From Pseudoxanthomonas suwonensis (GTDB taxonomy: Bacteria > Pseudomonadota > Gammaproteobacteria > Xanthomonadales > Xanthomonadaceae): a DNA stretch of 64,000 bases. A program made the translations under genes and the position numbers. The notes beneath the pieces were generated by a model that searched no databases, was not told the DNA's origin, and saw only the letters and a list, made by a program, of their open reading frames with translations. Positions 58,781 to 64,000 of the stretch are shown in pieces. Each line of letters starts with the position of its first letter. Position 1 is the stretch's first letter. The stretch covers positions 1-64,000 of the forward strand of contig NZ_PDWP01000020.1 in NCBI RefSeq assembly GCF_010093235.1. Reading direction: 5' to 3'.

Positions 58781-58836
58781 GCAGCCCGCCTCTGGCTGGG
58801 CCGGCGACAGGGCTCCTCCACCTGAAGGCGAACGAC

Positions 58837-59958
58837 GTGACCCATCCCGCAATCCTCGTCCTCGAAGACGGCACCGTGTTCGAGGGCGAATCCGTAGGCG
58901 CAAGTGGCCTCGCCGTCGGCGAAGTGGTGTTCAACACCGCCATGACCGGCTACCAGGAGATCGTGACCGACCCGTCCTATGCGCGGCAGCTGGTCACCCT
59001 GACCTATCCCCACATCGGCAACACCGGCTGCACCGGCCAGGACGACGAGGCCGGCAAGGTCTGGTCGGCCGGCCTGATCGTGCGCGCCGTGCCGCGACGC
59101 CCCAGCAACTGGCGCAGCGAAGCCCCGCTGCAGGACTGGCTGGCCGCGCGCGGCGTGGTCGCCATCGCCGGCATCGACACCCGCAAGCTGACCCGCCTGC
59201 TGCGCGAGCGCGGCGCCCAGAACGGCGCGCTGATGGCGGGCGAGGGCATCGGCGTGGACACCGCGCTGGAAGCGGCGCGCAAGTTCCCGGGCCTGAAGGG
59301 CATGGACCTGGCCCAGGTGGTCAGCACCACCGAGCGCTACGCCTGGACCGAGGGCCAGCTCGACCTGGACGCCAACGCCTTCGTGACCACGGAGAAGAAG
59401 TTCCGCGTCGTGGCCTACGACTTCGGCGTGAAGACCAACATCCTGCGCATGCTCGCCGAGCGCGGCTGCGAGGTCACCGTGGTGCCGGCGAAGACCCCGG
59501 CCGCCGAGGTACTGGCGCTCAACCCGGACGGCGTGTTCATGTCCAACGGCCCCGGCGACCCGGAGCCGTGCGACTACGCGATCGCCGCGATCCGCGAGTT
59601 CGTGGCGAAGAAGGTGCCGCTGTTCGGCATCTGCCTGGGCCACCAGCTGCTGGCGCTGGCCGCCGGCGCGCGCACCATGAAGATGGCCAATGGCCACCAC
59701 GGCGCCAACCATCCGGTGCAGGACCTGGACACCGGCCGCGTGCTGATCACCTCGCAGAACCATGGTTTCGCGGTGGACGAGGCCAGCCTGCCGGCCAACG
59801 TGCGGGTCACCCACCGTTCGCTGTTCGACGGGACCAACCAGGGCATCGAACTGACCGACGCGCCGGCGTTCTCGTTCCAGGGCCATCCGGAAGCCTCGCC
59901 GGGCCCGCACGACGTATCGCCCCTGTTCGACCGTTTCGTGGCGTCGATGGCGGCCTGA
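58837..59958 (+). CDS. carA: Carbamoyl-phosphate synthase small subunit
   Basis: 373 residues, glutamine amidotransferase subunit supplying ammonia for carbamoyl phosphate (arginine and pyrimidines). N-terminal domain with [18 protein letters not shown], then class I GATase with [13 protein letters not shown], the nucleophile Cys in [14 protein letters not shown], and His/Glu in [13 protein letters not shown]. Start is GTG 58837 ([18 protein letters not shown]); ATGs further upstream fall in the leader and are not conserved. Confidence 0.95.
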   Translation: MTHPAILVLEDGTVFEGESVGASGLAVGEVVFNTAMTGYQEIVTDPSYARQLVTLTYPHIGNTGCTGQDDEAGKVWSAGLIVRAVPRRPSNWRSEAPLQDWLAARGVVAIAGIDTRKLTRLLRERGAQNGALMAGEGIGVDTALEAARKFPGLKGMDLAQVVSTTERYAWTEGQLDLDANAFVTTEKKFRVVAYDFGVKTNILRMLAERGCEVTVVPAKTPAAEVLALNPDGVFMSNGPGDPEPCDYAIAAIREFVAKKVPLFGICLGHQLLALAAGARTMKMANGHHGANHPVQDLDTGRVLITSQNHGFAVDEASLPANVRVTHRSLFDGTNQGIELTDAPAFSFQGHPEASPGPHDVSPLFDRFVASMAA

Positions 59959-60033
59959 CCGGCCCCGGACCGACACGCCTACCGGCCCGGGAGCCGCAGC
60001 CCAAGGCGCGCTCCCCGCAATCCAGAGAACGAA

Positions 60034-63272
<3,239 letters not shown>

Positions 63273-63276
<4 letters not shown>

Positions 63277-63749
63277 GAGCACCCCTGACCCTGAAAGGCG
63301 CCCAGCGCCTGCGCGAGGAGCTGGAGCACCTCAAGTCGGTGAAGCGTCCGGAAGTGATCGCCGCCATCGCCGAAGCGCGTGGCCACGGCGACCTGAAGGA
63401 GAACGCCGAATACCACGCCGCGCGCGAGCAGCAGGGCTTCATCGAAGGCCGCATCAAGCAGCTGGAGAGCGAGCTGTCGCACGCCGACCTGATCGACGTG
63501 ACCAAGCTCAACGCCGGCAGCAAGGTGGTGTTCGGCGCCACCGTGACCCTGGCCGACGTCGAGACCGACGAGGAGGTCCGCTACCAGATCGTTGGCGACC
63601 TGGAGGCCGACATCAAGCAGGGCCTGATCGCGATCTCCTCGCCGGTGGCACGCGCGCTGATCGGCAAGGAGGAGGGCGACTCGATCGTGATCGACGCGCC
63701 CGCCGGCCAGCGCGAGTTCGAGATCGTCAGCGTCGAGTACGTGGGCTGA
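63273..63749 (+). CDS. greA: Transcription elongation factor GreA
   Basis: 158 residues; induces RNA cleavage by stalled RNA polymerase. N-terminal coiled coil with the acidic tip [20 protein letters not shown], then the FKBP-like C-terminal domain ending [10 protein letters not shown]. The start is a GTG overlapping the carB stop, so carA-carB-greA is one transcript. Confidence 0.95.
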
Positions 63750-63759
63750 GCGCACGGCG

Positions 63760-64000
63760 ATGACCGCCATCGCGCTCCTGCTGCCGTCCCGCGACAGGCT
63801 GCCCGGGGCCCTGCCGCGGCCGGCCGCGCGCGCCCTCGGGCGCGCCGACCGCGAGCAGCTGGATGCCGGCGGCCGTGCCCAGCTGCGCAGGCATTTCCGC
63901 CTGACCCCGGACCGCTTGCCGGTGGCCGCGCTCACCCGCCGCGCCGACGCCGGCAGCGATGCCGGCAACTCGCTGTGGCTGCGCGCCGACCCGGCCCATG
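63760..64000 (+). CDS. Phosphoglycerate mutase-like hypothetical protein, truncated by the window end
   Basis: The first 80 residues only (MTAIALLLPSRDRLPGALPR ... WLRADPAH). This matches what I recall of the conserved protein following greA in xanthomonads, sometimes annotated as cofactor-independent phosphoglycerate mutase; that label is unproven and the domain lies mostly outside the window. It starts 10 bases after greA, so it probably continues the carAB-greA transcript. Confidence 0.55.
   Translation, partial: MTAIALLLPSRDRLPGALPRPAARALGRADREQLDAGGRAQLRRHFRLTPDRLPVAALTRRADAGSDAGNSLWLRADPAH

Noticed and set aside
58761-58836. Leader peptide starting at ATG 58761 with a GGAG upstream, for translational attenuation of carA
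   Set aside because: The frame does not stop before carA but runs through it as a shadow; no short peptide with regulatory codons is formed.

Overview
The window is about 64 kb of dense, very GC-rich (roughly 70%) proteobacterial chromosome. Gene content and order point to the Xanthomonadaceae/Lysobacteraceae (Pseudoxanthomonas, Luteimonas, Lysobacter and relatives): a YerC/TrpR-like gene fused by overlap to a compact his operon hisGDCBHAFIE, mtnBDC, a MetH split into two genes, sucAB-lpd, an L16 arginine hydroxylase operon, carAB-greA, and many short family-type extragenic repeats. I cannot fix the genus from sequence alone. No phage, plasmid, CRISPR, IS element, rRNA or tRNA gene was seen.

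Layout: 1-66 looks like leftover Nextera/Tn5 library adapter, so the first gene is cut. 67-7592 is the histidine operon with translational coupling throughout. 7650-9215 is an exported phosphoesterase, followed by a 21-unit heptamer tandem repeat and a ~195-bp inverted repeat. 9631-11705 is methionine salvage (mtnC, mtnD, mtnB). 11774-18602 holds an NhaC antiporter, an amino acid permease, a Nudix hydrolase, and the divergent pair serA / D-2-hydroxyglutarate dehydrogenase. 18683-20804 is a DUF2388-DUF4105 pair, the second gene frameshifted. 21044-27315 (minus strand) holds efpL, an SDR enzyme and a methionine-cycle operon (ArsR-methyltransferase regulator, frameshifted, then metH in two pieces) behind a palindromic operator. 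27438-37653 is mixed housekeeping: acyl-CoA dehydrogenase, pbpC, peroxiredoxin, heat-shock hsp20 with a sigma-32 promoter, cbpA, pilH, GH16 glucanase, an unknown lipoprotein, acuI, LOG, and a 57-residue membrane protein. 37891-43530 is the 2-oxoglutarate dehydrogenase operon. 43763-46373 is VOC-roxA-GNAT. purB and fumC diverge around a 413-bp palindrome. 50333-55122 is a seven-gene envelope operon (small membrane protein, GntR regulator, ABC ATPase, permease, SGD-repeat beta-solenoid protein, two paralogous DUF2884-like exported proteins) with a palindromic operator. 55239-64000 carries a glutathione peroxidase, FKBP isomerase, slyX, yaiL-like gene, dapB, carAB with a leader hairpin, greA and a truncated last gene.

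The most interesting things are (1) two opposite-facing ~105-nt structured repeats between purB and fumC whose stems differ by compensatory changes while a loop-proximal block is invariant, (2) the GntR-controlled ABC/beta-solenoid/DUF2884 envelope operon, (3) the ArsR-methyltransferase regulator and operator heading the split metH operon, and (4) two single-base deletions that break otherwise intact genes which, with the adapter remnant, raise a question of sequence accuracy.
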